64,000 nt of DNA, from positions 26,525,826 through 26,589,825 of the forward strand of contig OY821791.1 of NCBI GenBank assembly GCA_963682175.1. The letters are read 5' to 3'. Of the stretch, positions 1-12,784 are shown piece after piece (position 1 is the first letter of the stretch; every line of letters begins with the position of its first letter). The position numbers were made by a program, and so were the translations under genes. The stretch comes from Triglochin maritima (lineage: Eukaryota; Streptophyta; Magnoliopsida; Alismatales; Juncaginaceae). The notes under the pieces were generated by a model. That model made no database searches, was not told where the DNA came from, and saw only the letters and a list, made by a program, of their open reading frames with translations.

Positions 1-688
1 CATTTTGAGGTGGTTGTGATTACTTGTGTATATTCACTGTATATGATCTTTTGATGTAATCACATTCTTTTGTAAACTCGTTCACATATATATATTATAT
101 GTTGGTGCACTAGTGTGTGTATTTCTTTCGTAATGTCCTCGTTGATTGTATGTTTTAAAATTTAAATTTTCCGTTGTGTTTGAGGACATTACACTTACCC
201 TTCTTCTTCGACTCGATACCTGCCAGAACCTTCCTCAGAAGACCCTAAATATGAGTCTGATCTTTAGCATGGGTCTAATCTCATCTTATTTTGCGGAGCG
301 ACGTGAGTCTTATATTAACAAAAGTTATTAACAAATTATCAAGAATAACTTGTCTCAAATAATATGACTTCAAAATTTCTGACAATTATCGTTATAAAAT
401 AAAAATTATGGTATTACCTGGATTTTCATTTGACTCTGTTCACTTTCAATAAATCAAATTATCTTTGTTTCTTACAGTATAACAAGTGAAAAAAGGCCCA
501 TTTCAAATTTGTTTTTTATTAACATACTTACCATAAATAACTTCTGTAAATGTTATTTGCCTTGACAATTTGAAGCACACCAACAAACTCATGTACATCT
601 TTTGGCTGCCAAAAGAAGATAGATTACTAGCTTCTCATATCACAGTTCCAGCGCATAATTACACTTGTTTCTATCGTATCTACACACT
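1..688. other. 3' flank of the GH79 gene
   Basis: AT-rich DNA lying downstream of the stop codon of the minus-strand GH79 gene. It should contain that gene's 3' UTR and polyadenylation region. I see no coding pattern, RNA gene or transposon terminus in it; short open frames here have no recognisable content. Confidence 0.5.
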
Positions 689-3600
689 TCACTTGCAAGC
701 TGTTGCCTCAAATTCTGGCAGCACGACGAAAGCGATCGACAAGGGCGCGATCGTCAGGGGTGCATTGGCGGGGGTGTGGATGGGATTCATTGCTGGAATG
801 TCCCCATTCTCCGTTAGTTTTAATGGTCTGCCATTCAGTAATATCGTTCGACTGCGGTGAAACCCGTCTTTTCCGGTCAAGTGGTACTCTTCCCTAGTTC
901 TCGTCCAGTCTAGCGTTTCTCCGATCCACGACATTGTACTCTTGAGGCCGTGGAGGTTGGAGCGGTCCTCGTTATGGGCCTCCGCTTTGTATAGGTTTAT
1001 GTCATTCCGAACGCCAATGACAAATTCAGTGTTGTTGCTTAGATTAATAAGTAGTAGTGAAATGCCAGTCTGCAACAAAGAAGTATAAACCATTTGTTAA
1101 TACAAGGTTAACATCAAATTCAGATTCTTGTTCAACTGTTTACCAAAAACCATAAGTTCATCGATCCACTCTAATACCATGTGAAATTCAATTGTTGAAC
1201 TCTTCAAATATCAATTACTCGAGTGTGAAGCATTAGACAGAACTATCTTATATAATGTTATAAAACCGAAAATGACATACCGTTTTCGAACAATGAGCAT
1301 AAGCCCTCAGGTAAGTCGATCCAGTGATGGCAATCGACAGAACTTTTTTCCCCATATGGCGGTGCCACAAAAGTGCGCTATAGACAAAATCAACAGAAAT
1401 TGTAAATTTTGGACTGAGATTTGGAACGCTACAAAAACTTACCTGTAATAGTCAGGATTCGGTACAAATGAATCTGTATCGAGCAAACCATAGTAACCTC
1501 CAATCAAACTTTGTCTGCAGTAAGTTTTGGTCTCGTATTTCGCGGCCATTCCAAGCTGATCCAGGTACCTAAATCAAATGTTGATCCATTTTTAGCCGTT
1601 TGCGGTTTAGGAAATCTATTCAAAAAATGAAGGGCAATGAGATAAGTACCAAAAGCTATCTAAGAAGGTGTTTGAGATGCGATTGCCGCCACTATTGAAG
1701 GCACCACCCGCTTCCCCGACCCAAGCAGAGGCCCATGGTCCGTGTCGTTTTATAGTCAGCTGGAGCTCTCGGTATGTCTTCGCTATCTTGTTCAAATGAT
1801 TCGGATCCAAAATCTTGTGGACCAGTTGAGGATCATTGCCTTAACAAACACAGTTTGTTTTTATGTAAATGTAAGAGATCGATAGTTTTACTGAAAATAT
1901 GTTAATTTTGCTGACCTGCACCAAGATTATATACGTGATGCGTAATGGCATTGACAATATTTGATCCCGAACTTTGCAGGAGTTCGGTGTACCATAATTG
2001 CTCGTAAAAACCTCCAGGAGCAACGAGGAGGGGACGTTGGTTTGATCCTTCGTACAAATCGTCGATTATTTTTTTCAGTACCATTATGTCTCTCCCGTAC
2101 TGACGAGAATTTACACGCGCACCAACTCCAAGACCACTCAACTCATTTCCTATATCGATAGGAAGGGATGCTCAAAATAAATTCGAAGAGAAAAACTATT
2201 ATTAGAAAGGCACGTAAATCTAATGGAACGATGTGTTCTACCGAATTCCCACGAATCAACTGGATATTTCTTCGCAACTGTGTATTCCATAAAATGGCGA
2301 GCATTGACGGAGTCCCATGCACCTTCCCAAAGACCATTGCGAACTTGATGCCTACCATGTAGCGCATTCAAACCAAACGTGATGACAGCTCTGTGAAAAA
2401 GTTCAGCAAAGTTAAAGCACAAAACCATTAAATCTCACTAATTTAATCTAGCCCATACATGTATCAACGAAAAACATACAGAAAGAAGAAATTAAACTCT
2501 AATTTAGTTGATTTTATTTTTGGTTCAACGTGATTAATATGGATTCAGTAATGAGTTAGTTAGTTGATTAAAATTGTTATCAGAATACAGCTTAGAAGTT
2601 CAATGAAGTTACAGGACGAAGACATGAAGTGACACAAATTCATAATGGTCCCTAAATTGAGGGAAAACCTCCACTATAAGAGAACATAACCCTGTTTAAA
2701 CGTCGAATGTGACATAATAATTCAGTAATGTATTTGAACCAGAGCTGAACTTTACACTGGTACTGAATGGAAGAGTTTTCATACCCTGTTTTTTGAAATA
2801 AAGCATTCAGCTCGTCCCACCGAGTCATGTTCAGGCATCCATGTGAGAATCCAAATAGTCCACCCGCCATCTTTCTGAAGGGAAGACAGGGGGAGGCCAT
2901 CCCTGGCACGCCATATAAAACTCGATCTTGCAAGGACCCTCCTAGTCTTATCCTCAATGATTTGAATGCTGACAAAAAATGCAAACAAATAATGCAAATT
3001 GATCAATGTAAAAGACAACTTTTCTACAATAAAAGGGTTCATTTACCAAATTCTATGTACAAGAATGCACTTAAAAAACCTTCAATAAACTCGAGTATCC
3101 TCCTAACAAGGAGCAAGACAACAGAAATTCAACTAAAGAAAAGTTTCTAGAAATACAAACTCAAATGAGTTGACGAACTCGAGCTTATACTATACATTTA
3201 CATGATAAATGTCATTCAGCTGATTGGCTCTTGCATCAAAATATTTCAAAAGGCTGCTTAATAGGAAATTAGTTGATAAGGTTTGATCCATCTTCATGAA
3301 ACAACAAACTAAGTGTATTTAACTATATAACTAAACACGGTAACCAACTTTTTTCATCTTTTGAACTACTCTACAAAAGTTTATCATGGAATATCCTTGA
3401 CAAAACAAGTTGCTCCCATGGGCAGATATGTTTCACAATGAGTTCAGTCGCCAACAAACTAGTAGCAGATAACACAAGTGAACGATTACAGCTTCAATTA
3501 GTTCGGTAGTAATGTCCTTTAGGGCCACCAATTCTGGTTGGTCAAAGCTCTAATACCATTTGAAATGGCTCATCCCTAAATGCATGTAAAGTCTAATCCT

Positions 3601-4172
3601 ACCAGCCCATGTGTTTAAACTTGAGGTCGTTGAGGTAGTAAATAATAATATAATATCCCTATAAGCCTCCACAGTACTTTCACTCCTTGGGAGACTATAA
3701 TTTGGAATAATACATGTTCAAAATCAGAAAAAGCCCCTAAAGAAAGTTGTAACCAAGGTACATGAATATCAACTGATTACAAGATCAAGAAAACATTGCA
3801 ACAAATTTGTAGAACGAATTTATAAGATTGAAAAAAATAGACAATCACCTTTGATAGAGTTAACTAGAATGGGGTGGTGAAGATCCTGAAACATACAAGA
3901 AATTTCACCGCCATTCAAATGCAATTTCATACATTAATATAGATTCAAAGATGTTGAGCATCTAATACCAGGTTGAGTACAGAGGCATGCCCCCAAGGGC
4001 ATTGGTTGTAGTTGCACTTTGCGGTAGGCCACCAATCCATTGTAGCACAAACAAAGTTATCATCCGTTTCCGCAACCGCAAGAGAACCACTGACGATAAT
4101 GGTCGCAACCTCTTGAGCCCGAATTCCCGCAAGCAAGCAGAGATATATAATCGAGACCGACCATAGGTCCAT
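689..4172 (-). CDS. GH79 heparanase-like beta-glucuronidase, nine exons
   Basis: Predicted secreted or wall-acting retaining glycoside hydrolase of family 79 (plant heparanase-like / baicalin glucuronidase group), which removes glucuronic acid from glycans such as arabinogalactan proteins or from glucuronides. Exons, in transcription order, are 4172-3969, 3885-3849, 2968-2785, 2390-2242, 2149-1916, 1839-1650, 1568-1443, 1377-1281 and 1069-689. All junctions are GT-AG, the phases agree, and the sum is 1602 nt (533 residues), the usual family length. Residues 1-20 form a signal peptide ending before QEVATI. Conserved blocks include DDNFVCATMDWWP, IRLGGSLQD, the acid/base motif GNELSG (Glu194) and the nucleophile motif WVGEAGGA (Glu312). 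The ATG at 4172 is chosen because the hydrophobic leader starts there. No disabling change was seen, so it is likely functional. The exact substrate cannot be told from sequence. Confidence 0.93.
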
Positions 4173-4534
4173 GACCTCAGAATGCTTCAAAATTTGATCA
4201 AAATTCAACATATTAATAAACAAGAAACGGGACAAAACTAACCTGACTAACAGGAAAAAAAGATAACATGGTGATCCTAATGCATGTACATGATAACTGA
4301 ATTTTAAAAAACTCTTCAAATTATGTAACCATCAAAAGTAAAGGATAATTGGACACCTGACAGAGAGGGAGAGAGATGTTTAGAGAATACTTGACATGCT
4401 TGCCTTGTAAGAAATGAAAACCCTATGTTTCTTTTCTTAGAACCCAAACTAACTCTGCACCAAACTTCTACTGTTCACATGAAAACAAAACGAAACCAAA
4501 CCCAATTCAAGTCTTGCACAATAACAAAAGAAGT
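4173..4534. other. 5' region of GH79 gene
   Basis: Upstream of the GH79 start codon on the minus strand. It is AT-rich and would hold the 5' UTR or proximal promoter, but I could not fix a TATA box or start site. Confidence 0.3.
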
Positions 4535-5400
4535 TTTAATCCTCAACAAACCTGAGATTAGTCTTCTCAAAACAGGATGGGTTCTTCTAATAAAATTCGC
4601 AAATTGGACACCAAACACAAAATGAGCTTAAAAATAACAAAAAATATACATTCAATCATCAACAAACATGACCCAACGTTCCAAATAAAAAAAAGGTTTT
4701 TCCAACATGCCCAACAAAACCACAAAATCAGTGTCATTTTCTTTATAAAAGAATCTCACCTCTGGACACCAAACGTAACATGAACTTTAAAACTAACAGA
4801 AAGAAATCATAATCCTCAACAAACCTGAGCTAAATGTTCCCAGAAAAAAAATATAGGTTCTTAAAAGAATTGCAGATTTGGACACATAACATGAATTTGA
4901 AAAATAATAGAAAGAAATAGTAATCCTCAACAAACTTGACACCAAAGTTCCCAAAAATGTATGGGTTCTTACCCAAAAAGAAATGCACATTTGGGCACCA
5001 AACACAACATGAACTTTGAAAATAAAATAAAAATAGACAATTCTCAACATACATGACCCATTGTTTCAAATTAAAAAATGGTTTTTTTTTCTAGTATGCC
5101 CAAACAACCACAGAATCAGTGTCAATTTCCTTTGTTCAACGAAATGCACACCAAACATAACATGAAACTTGAAAACTAGGAAGAAATTGATAATCCTCAG
5201 CAGCCAAAAATAATGGGTTTTTCCAATATGCCCAATTAAACCACAGAAACAGTACAATTACACATCTGGACACCAAACATTATATGACCTTTAAAATAAC
5301 AAAGCACTTAACAACCCTCAACAAAACAGACACCTAATTTCTCAAAACAAAATATGGGTGTTCCCAATAAAACCAGAAAAACAAAACATACAAAAAAAAT
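4535..5400. repeat. Degenerate tandem repeat, units about 110-155 bp
   Basis: About seven degraded units each contain a variant of TAATCCTCAACAAACNTGA (near 4540, 4656, 4812, 4922, 5040, 5190 and 5312). Each is followed by a poly-A/T stretch with GGGTTCTT or GGTTTTT, then GGACACCAAACATAACATGA. Spacings of 110-156 bp are uneven because of indels. The block lies directly upstream of the GH79 gene, so it forms part of that gene's promoter region or an upstream UTR intron. No protein coding is evident. Confidence 0.75.
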
Positions 5401-5750
5401 CTTTTAAAAAAAGCTACCATAAGGAGGACCCGAGAGGGGCTTCTGAAGGTGACCCAGTTGAGATTAGACCTCCAAAGGTCTAGAGCAAATCAAAATCAAA
5501 TGGATGGGTGGTTTTAGAAAGGTCGGTAGGGAGGATAAAGATGGCATCTTTATTTGATTCTTTGCATGAGACACAAGTGACCCACGCGCTATGACAATTG
5601 TGGTCCCTCCCAAGTCCCAACTACTGATCTATAATCGTAAGTGTGGCAAAAAGGTCCAAAGCCTAATCACGGGCTACTAGTGTCTGCAGCTGATCTTGGC
5701 TTTATGAACAGTCTTGCACTCACTTTCACGCATTGAAGTGAAAGATGAGC

Positions 5751-5806
5751 TGACGTCACAATAAGACAAAAAGATGCTCGTACACGGACACGCAGCCACC
5801 ACGTCA
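5751..5806. promoter_or_regulatory. TGACGTCA / ACGTCA element cluster
   Basis: A perfect TGACGTCA palindrome at 5751-5758 (bZIP/TGA-factor core) is followed by CACCACGTCAG around 5797-5807. They lie about 1.6 kb upstream of the GH79 start codon. Assigning them to that gene is inference; distance and the intervening repeats leave it uncertain. Confidence 0.3.
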
Positions 5807-5934
5807 GTAACACATTATCACCGCTTCTGCGGTTTCCTTATAAAAAATGATTTTATTTGTTCCCAAATAAACTGAGATTCTCAAGACTTTAGAATTTTCT
5901 TTTCAAAAAGAAAACATAACTTTTCACATTATGT

Positions 5935-6780
5935 TCATACGCAGTCCAGAATGCACAAAGTCTCAATCCAGATTCAATCTAGAGTGGATACAATTCTGGA
6001 TACGATTGTCCGAAGTTTGTCCATACTCAGTGCAAAATTGACACGGTTCTGGACGTGATTGTCCAACTCAATCCATACTCAGTTCAGAATGAACGCGGTT
6101 CTGGACACAATTGTCAAAATTCTGTCTAGACAGTCCAAAATGGACATGATTGTTCACATTCTGTGCATATTCAGTCCATAATGGACATAGACTCTATCTA
6201 GAATCAGTCCCGAATGGACATGATTGTTCACATTCTGTACATATTCAGTCGAGAATGGACATGACTGTTCACATTCTGTACATATTCAGTCGAGAATGGA
6301 CATGACTATTCACGTTCTGTCCATATTCAGTCTAGAATGAACACAATCTTCGTTCAGACTCAGTCTAGAATGGACATGGTTTTGGACATGAATTGTCCAA
6401 CTCAGTCCAGAATAGACATGACTGTTTACATTCTGTTCATATTCAGTCCAGAATGGACACAGTCTTTGTCCAGATTGGATACGATTTCGGACACGATTGT
6501 GCAACTCAGTCCAGACTCAATCCAGAATCCATCCAAAATGGACATGACTGTTCATATTCTGTCTAGAATCATTCCAGAATGGACACGATTGTCCAAACTA
6601 TGTATAGACTCAGTCCAGAATGAACATGGTTCTGGACATGATTGTCCAAACTCTATCCATACTCAGTCCAGAATGGTCAGGTTCTGGAAACGATTGTCCA
6701 AATTCAGTCCAGACTGTCCAATTTGTCCAGACTATCTCCAGACTCAGTCCATAAATGTCATGGTTTGGTCTAAACTTGAC
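5935..6780. repeat. Minisatellite of GTCCAGAATGGACA-type units
   Basis: A long array built of variants of CAGTCCAGAATGGACA joined to TTGTCCAAACTCTGTCCAT. Near 6171-6340 four units are in strict register with a 41-bp period (GAATGG at 6212, 6253, 6294; GAATGA at 6335). Elsewhere units are longer and degenerate. TCCATTCTGGA-type dyads make the array partly self-complementary. A 220-codon open frame runs through part of it, but its peptide only reflects the repeat. Confidence 0.85.
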
Positions 6781-8189
6781 AAGAATGTGAACAGACTTGT
6801 TCTTTTTTGGAAGGATAACTTCAAAATTTTGAAAATCACAATTTTTTTTGAAGAGGGTACCAAAATATTAACTTTAATTCAAATGTTTTTAACGGCAAAA
6901 TTGTACAAAAATATATCAATACATTGTTTTGGGTACAACACTTCCTTGCAGTTCCAACTTCCAACCACTAAAGAAAAAATATATATCAATCTTAACTGAC
7001 AACGGAAAAACGTAAAGTTGTGAGAATACTCTCGTACTTCCAACGTGAAAGTTAGGGAGGAGACTAGGCTGGTTTTGTTTGAATTTGTTATGGTTATTTG
7101 TTAACGAACTAGATAATCTAAAGTACAACAAAAACAACTAAACAATTGCGTTGAAACTAAACTATTTATATATAATTAGATAGAGTTCCAAATTTAATCT
7201 TTGTAACAATTTTTGTTTTGCGTTAATGTGAGAATATATATCATACTTATTATATTAGAAAAATAAATCTATTTGCTTCAGAAACAGACTCAATCCAAAC
7301 ATAAACCAATATACAACTCGGTTTCGAACTTTAACCAAACTTGAAACTTCAGTTAGGTTTCAGTTCAAAATCACATGTTTCGCTCCAGGATGTCACCCGT
7401 GCTTGGAGTAAAATCTAACCAAATGAATCAAGATAGGCACAACGAATTGGGAAAATATTTTGATTAAAAAAGTAAAGTGAACTAGTAAACAGGATCCATC
7501 GATCCTGATTCCTTGGAGACCTACATGAGTTGATGAGCTTGAAAGGAAGAAGTGACATGATATGGGATGCTGGATAGATAAACTTTTCTAAATATGATAT
7601 TTGATTTCCGACTAGGGTGTAAATAGGCAAGATACGTTTTTACACCACCGCTACCGTCCCTCCTAAGTGAAGCAGATAGATTGGGTGGGACAAAAAAATG
7701 ACAACCGCTACCCAACCAACCCACATAAAATTGGGTTAAGTGGTGTAGGGCGGGTTAGTTGGGTTGAGTCTTTAATTTTGTATTTTTTGGGTTAGAACAT
7801 GTAAAAATTTAGACTCAGAACTTGTGCAACCATAACAAGTTCATATATATATCACCAAACAACCTGGATAAAAAAACTACATAAAGCGTAATTTATTTTC
7901 ACAATATATGGTACATAAATAAACCACAAGATAATATGCATGTCCAAAAGAAATATAAATCATAAATAATCTTAATTTATAGGGTAGGATTAATGTAGAT
8001 GTGTTATATATACTAGGTTTAAAGTCTTGGTACTAAAATCTTAATTATATATTTATAACATAATATATATATTGATTAAATAGAAGGAATTTTTTATTAG
8101 TTATACATGTCAAAAAAAAATTCAATGGCAGTCCTTATAAAATACCCACATCACAGGGCGGTCCATGGGTCCTTTGGACCCAACTTGGA
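6781..8189. other. AT-rich intergenic DNA with a possible hAT-type terminus
   Basis: Mostly AT-rich with no gene. Around 7610-7770 a CTAGGGTGTAAATAGGC start followed by a GGGCGGGTT-type G-rich stretch resembles the end of a hAT-family MITE. I could not find the partner terminus or a target duplication. Confidence 0.3.
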
Positions 8190-8660
8190 TCTGCCCTTGT
8201 TTGTGGTACGTGTAAATTGATTAGTTGAGGTTTGTATTTGGTTACAGCAAATTATGTTTTTTTGTTCGGTGTCGTGCCGAACAAATAATGCCTCGTGTCA
8301 ATTTCGTAGATATCACGTTTTTTTTTTTTTTGAAGAATTTTGAAAACCCTATTCTACTTAAACTCCTGATGCGAACTAGCCAACGCTGTGGTTTCATCCA
8401 TGGTTCCTACTATTTTAAAACCAGAGATCTACCCTGGTTGGGTAAATCATACGAAGATTTTAAGGGCCTCAAATAAGATATGTTATATTATTTTTTATAC
8501 ATGAGATTTTGCATTAATTTTCAAAATCGAAAGCATATTTTTTTTAAAATAAAGTGCTTTTGGAATGGTTAGATAAGCTTTATTAAAGTTATGGAATCGT
8601 GGTGATTTGTTTTTATTCTCTTTCGCTTTCTCATTAATTTCTGTGTGTTGTTATTGAGAT
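8190..8660. repeat. Dispersed repeat, copy 1 (two modules)
   Basis: Two modules recur elsewhere in the window. Module X (about 8195-8300: GTGTAAATTG, then TTTGTATTTGGTTA, then a GTGCCGAACAAAT-like block) reappears near 9005-9110. Module Y (about 8385-8660: AGATCTACCC, TTTTAAGGGCC, then AGCTTTATTAAAGTTAT) reappears at 12785-13035. The parent element type is not recognised. Confidence 0.55.
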
Positions 8661-9004
8661 ATGCTGATGTCACAACATCCCAAAAAACAATATAATTTTC
8701 AAGTATAATGAATTTAAGTACATGATCGTTATAATATAGTAACTACAGTCTCAAGATGTTACTTCAGTGTGTCTGTTTTTAATGAACAAATTAGAAAGAT
8801 CATTATTGTTGGGCCTGAGAACCGGGACAAGCCAGTGATGAATGCTAAGTCAAAACTTGATAATGATTTTGACCAAAATTAAACCTTAACACTGTTTTGA
8901 ATAATAAGTGCAAGTTTAACAGGCAAATAAGCTAGAACCCATGTTGCATGTATTAGTTATTGTATAAACCGATTTCTGAATCTAATTAGTCACTCTTGAC
9001 TCTT

Positions 9005-9110
9005 AGTTCCATCGATTTGCGGTATGTGTAAATTGACCAATCGAGATTTGTATTTGGTTAGATCCGATTATGTTTTTGTGTTCATGTGTCGAACAAATGT
9101 GTATCTTATT
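9005..9110. repeat. Dispersed repeat, module X copy 2
   Basis: Matches the 8195-8300 module in the same orientation, with substitutions and small indels. The two lie about 810 bp apart, so they could be parts of one degraded element. Confidence 0.5.
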
Positions 9111-9234
9111 AGTTTTTGGAAATTATGTGATAATCTTGTATTGAGGTCACCTTTAGCAATGACATTTTTATAAGGTTTTTTTTTGAAATAATCATGAAAA
9201 AAAGGAAGAATATACGTCTGAAAACTTATTTAAC

Positions 9235-9410
9235 AAACTATGTATCTTAAAAATGACACGTGTGATGTCCTTTTCAATAACTAAAAACAACATCACAGAT
9301 ACATTTTTACACCATAATAAAAACGACATCACCAATGTCGTTTTCAAGAGAGGTAAAAACGACATCCGAGATGTCATTTTTGCTTAGGGCAGAAAACGAC
9401 ATTCATGCCC
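9235..9410. repeat. Cluster of AAACGACATC / GATGTCGTTTT dyads
   Basis: Several alternating copies of AAACGACATC and its near complement (GATGTCNTTTT) form short imperfect palindromes. Clustered dyads of this kind are typical of subterminal regions of plant CACTA transposons, but I found no CACTA terminus or transposase nearby, so the class is unproven. Confidence 0.4.
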
Positions 9411-9759
9411 TTTTCTTTCTCCACTTCTTCCCTTAACTGTCCACCCCCTCTCCTCCTCCATCTCTCCAGCGATTTTCGAGCTCCTTGTGCTAGTTCCATG
9501 TGTTTCATTCGTTTTAATGTATATTTAGCTTATTTTTTCTTAAAGTTTTGCTTGATTAGTTTGTATTTTGTGTGGATTGAATTAGTTTGGATTTGTGTGG
9601 ATTGATTTGGTTTGGATTGATTGGTGTTTCGTTGATTGGTTTAGATTGTTTTGGTTTGAAATTTGGTTTATTGAGAATAGAGTATTGAAAATTATATAAT
9701 GTTTGAAATTGGGTTGATTGTGAATAATGTATTAATGACTATTAAAGTATTTATAGAGG

Positions 9760-11230
9760 TGTAAGCAATCTATTTCTGGATTTGATTTACCATTCAGTGT
9801 TGGATTTCGTGCTTCATACTTATATATATATATTTAAAATTTTACAAACAATTATGATCGGTTTTCATATTTTTCAACAATTTTATATACAAAACTTTCT
9901 TATTGTATTTCAATACATATTGTATACTAATTAATATTGAAATACATAAATTGGATCATACCTACGGGATAATCAAATCTTTTTTACGAATCGGAAGTCG
10001 GGTTGCACGTCAGATTACCTCGGAATTACCTCCAAGTGTTCACCAAACTCTAAACAAGATTAGAGGGATCGAAAGTAGTCAATCAATCTCTAATTCAATG
10101 TTAGAATCTAACTAATAACCCATTCTATGTTGCAAATAATTTATTCTCTCAAACACTCAATTAATAAGAATAATTTCAGATGGAATGATGGAGACAATAT
10201 GGAGAGGAAAAAGTTTTGCATTAATTAAACAAAGGAAGGGAGGATGAACCTATTTATAGGGCATCCTCAAACCCACATCATCGGTAAACCACTTACACAT
10301 GATCCCTTGTTAATCTCTCTACTAAACCACATCATGTGCAAACTACTTTGGATTAATATCCAACAAAATTTGAGCTTTTCGCAAATTCATATGTTATAAT
10401 GTAGCGGATCACATTATATCATGTAATATATTATCATATATAATGTCAAAACATTATACCCCATAATATATACATCTCATACAAATTTATTTGTTATTCT
10501 AATCATACTGTTATTACGACATATTGATTTTATTATTTTACCACAGGTATATTATTTCATAACATATGAAACTTAATACATCGTATAAAATATAAAATCA
10601 CATATCTTGTTTCTCAGTTTTGTGGTGTGACATATAAGAGGATGAAAGTTATGTTGACAACGATATTAAACATTTAATATCATAAACTTAAGCGATATCT
10701 AGCTACACATTACAGTTACCCAAATAACAAAGATGTTTTGTTCGAACAAAATACTATCCATTTAGTGATATGTAATATATTACTTGTGTCTATCTATTGC
10801 CTCATGATATTATGAATATTATACAAAGTAGAAATGTGTCATCTTTGTATTATATATTCATTTTTTGATCTCATAAGCCAATTATAAATATGTAACTATA
10901 CAAAAGTTATATTGTGCACATTATAATTTTACTTTATCAAGGGTCTAATTAATATCATCACTCAAGTCAAAAGGGGCAATGCTAATCTTTTGACATACCA
11001 TATTTTCATGCATAAGTCATGTATAATAAACTAATATCTTTATCACTATACATAATGATAACTTTTGATAAAAATCAAACTATACACTTCTCATGTGAAA
11101 AGATATATGTCTCATATCGTAGGATTCAAACACATAATGAAACATTAATGCCACAAACACAATTTCATAACGTTTCTTTATTACGTCTATTCAATATATG
11201 AAATAAAATATTTTCCATTTCATATACTCA
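9760..11230 (-). mobile_element. LTR of family H, minus orientation
   Basis: The reverse complement aligns with the solo LTR at 55067-57188. Shared blocks include GTCAAAAGATTANCATTGCC, GAGTGATGATAT and TTATAATGTGCACAAT, and both copies have the same TATAAATAGG core promoter. The left edge TGTAAGC at 9760 gives the TTACA 3' end on the minus strand; the right edge near 11230 is less certain. No matching target duplication was found, so it may be truncated. Confidence 0.65.
10251..10258 (-). promoter_or_regulatory. LTR TATA box
   Basis: TATAAATA on the minus strand, followed by GG. It sits at the position homologous to the TATA box of the related LTR at 56719. Confidence 0.55.
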
Positions 11231-11299
11231 TGTTGTTAAGGGTGTCAGGTGGTCAAACCATTCTGTTTCTGGACTTTGTCATCTAGGTAATAAGTCCAG

Positions 11300-11720
11300 G
11301 GTGTGACTGTGTGTGGATGAAATGATCCTGGTGCACCCAAATGTCGGTTGGAGGGTATATATTGATGACCCTAAGCTTTGTCGCGGAATGGAAACTTTTT
11401 TGTTTCAATTTCGTTTCACAGACGTAGATTTTGAGAGGCATGAACCACCATTCTTGGTTCATAAACCTCTCAACAATCCTATTTCTTATGTTGCGAGCCC
11501 ATGCAAGTGCATTTCTGGTTCAAGAGATGGCGGATTCCCACTTAATGTCCCATGACAAATGAAGATGGGAGCCCATTTTTGTACGTAGTTATATTTGAAA
11601 AAAAAGAAAACAAAAAACAAAAAAATAAAAGAAGAAGAAGAAAAGACTCCACAAGTCAGCACTGATTTTTTGTGGGCCCCAACCCTCGTGTATTTGGGCC
11701 CATTTCCTTCACGTATTTTA
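11300..11720 (+). pseudogene. Athila/Tat-type pol remnant (RT fragment)
   Basis: The plus-strand frame contains HPNVGWRVYIDDPKL, a decayed form of the Ty3/gypsy reverse-transcriptase block GWR-CIDYRKLN. It and its downstream non-coding tail (ATGAAGATGGGA through TGGGCCCCAACCCT and the TTCACGTA region) match the segment at about 57930-58345 on the minus strand, inside the Athila-like element. It is therefore a fragment of the same non-autonomous family. It has no function of its own. Confidence 0.6.
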
Positions 11721-11786
11721 ACTGATTCGACCACTCCACGGTTATCTTCAGCTCTCAATCACTTTCCGGTCAACCAGCAATGCCCT

Positions 11787-11985
11787 CGGTCGACCATTCT
11801 TGACTTCCAAAAAGCCTAAAAAATTCAATCGAGTGGTGTCCAACACCGGTTGACCGTTCTTCCCATCCGAAAGTGCCTGATAAATTTGGTTGACCGGAGT
11901 CCAACACCGCTCGACCATTTATTACTTCTGAAAGCACCTGAAAAATTCGATCGACCGAGCTCCTCCACCGGTGGACCGTTTTTCC
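11787..11985. repeat. 61-bp tandem repeat bearing CGGTCGACC-like motifs
   Basis: Three and a half units start at 11787, 11847, 11908 and 11969. Each begins with a CGGTCGACC variant followed by a TTCTT-rich stretch, then GAAAGNNCCTGA, TTCGATCGACCG-like and TCCAACAC segments. The same palindrome family occurs in the Tekay LTRs. Confidence 0.75.
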
Positions 11986-11989
11986 CTAT

Positions 11990-12784
11990 TTGTGCCTTAA
12001 CAAATTTAAACCAATTTATAACACTTTAGTGCCACCAATTTACATAGGAAACGTTCAAGCAGAACCATACACTCGTCTAGAAGGGGTGAAGAAATTCAAG
12101 AAGAAAGAGATATTTAAGATCGACGACGATAGCAATGTCTCTCATCTAATTGAGAGCATTACCAAAACATGCAGACATCAAAATAGAAGACATTTGTCTC
12201 GAACAAGACAAACTAGATTTCCAATGTAATAAGCATGAAGACAAAAAAGAACTCATCACACAACAGAAAATGAAGAAACTTGAATGGTTGATGAGTTTGT
12301 CGAGTAAGTCCTTGCTGACGAACCTAGAAGAAAAAATCAAGAACAAATTGGTTGTGGAATTGGATGATCTCAACGTACGAGGAAATAAAAGTTGTAATTT
12401 TTATGTTTCTGATGAAATGTTTGTTGTTTTTTTTAAATTATTTATGCAAAATAATTACTAATTCTAACTACTTCTCTTTAATATAATAATCAACAAAAAA
12501 ATTAGAAAATTAATTAGCAAAAAATAAATTTTAATTAAAATTGTCTAAGTAATTAACATAATCATCAACGTAATTAACAATATAAATTTAATTAAAATAA
12601 TAAATTTAATTTAAAAAATCATTTTATTTAATAATACTAATTAATTTACAAATTAAACTAAATTTAAAACAAAAAACACAAAAAACAAAAATAGACCATC
12701 GGGTGGCCCAACGACCATTAGGGGTGCCCTGTGTTTGATTTCATTCAAGTTAAGCTCCGAACGTTATGACTCTATCCTAGTCCT
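11990..12784. other. AT-rich segment with an unrecognised coding-like remnant
   Basis: A plus-strand frame at about 12150-12461 encodes a charged helical peptide (around ICLEQDKLDFQ and KKLEWLMSLS) that resembles the coiled C-terminal part of plant-specific transposon-associated proteins. I cannot assign it. The remainder (12480-12680) is extremely AT-rich with no visible feature. Confidence 0.3.

Noticed and set aside
6337..6999. 220-codon open frame
   Set aside because: It runs through the minisatellite and its peptide repeats the 41-bp unit; no domain.
12150..12461. 103-codon charged frame
   Set aside because: Coding-like composition but no recognisable domain, no splice context and AT-rich repeat surroundings; kept only as a note.
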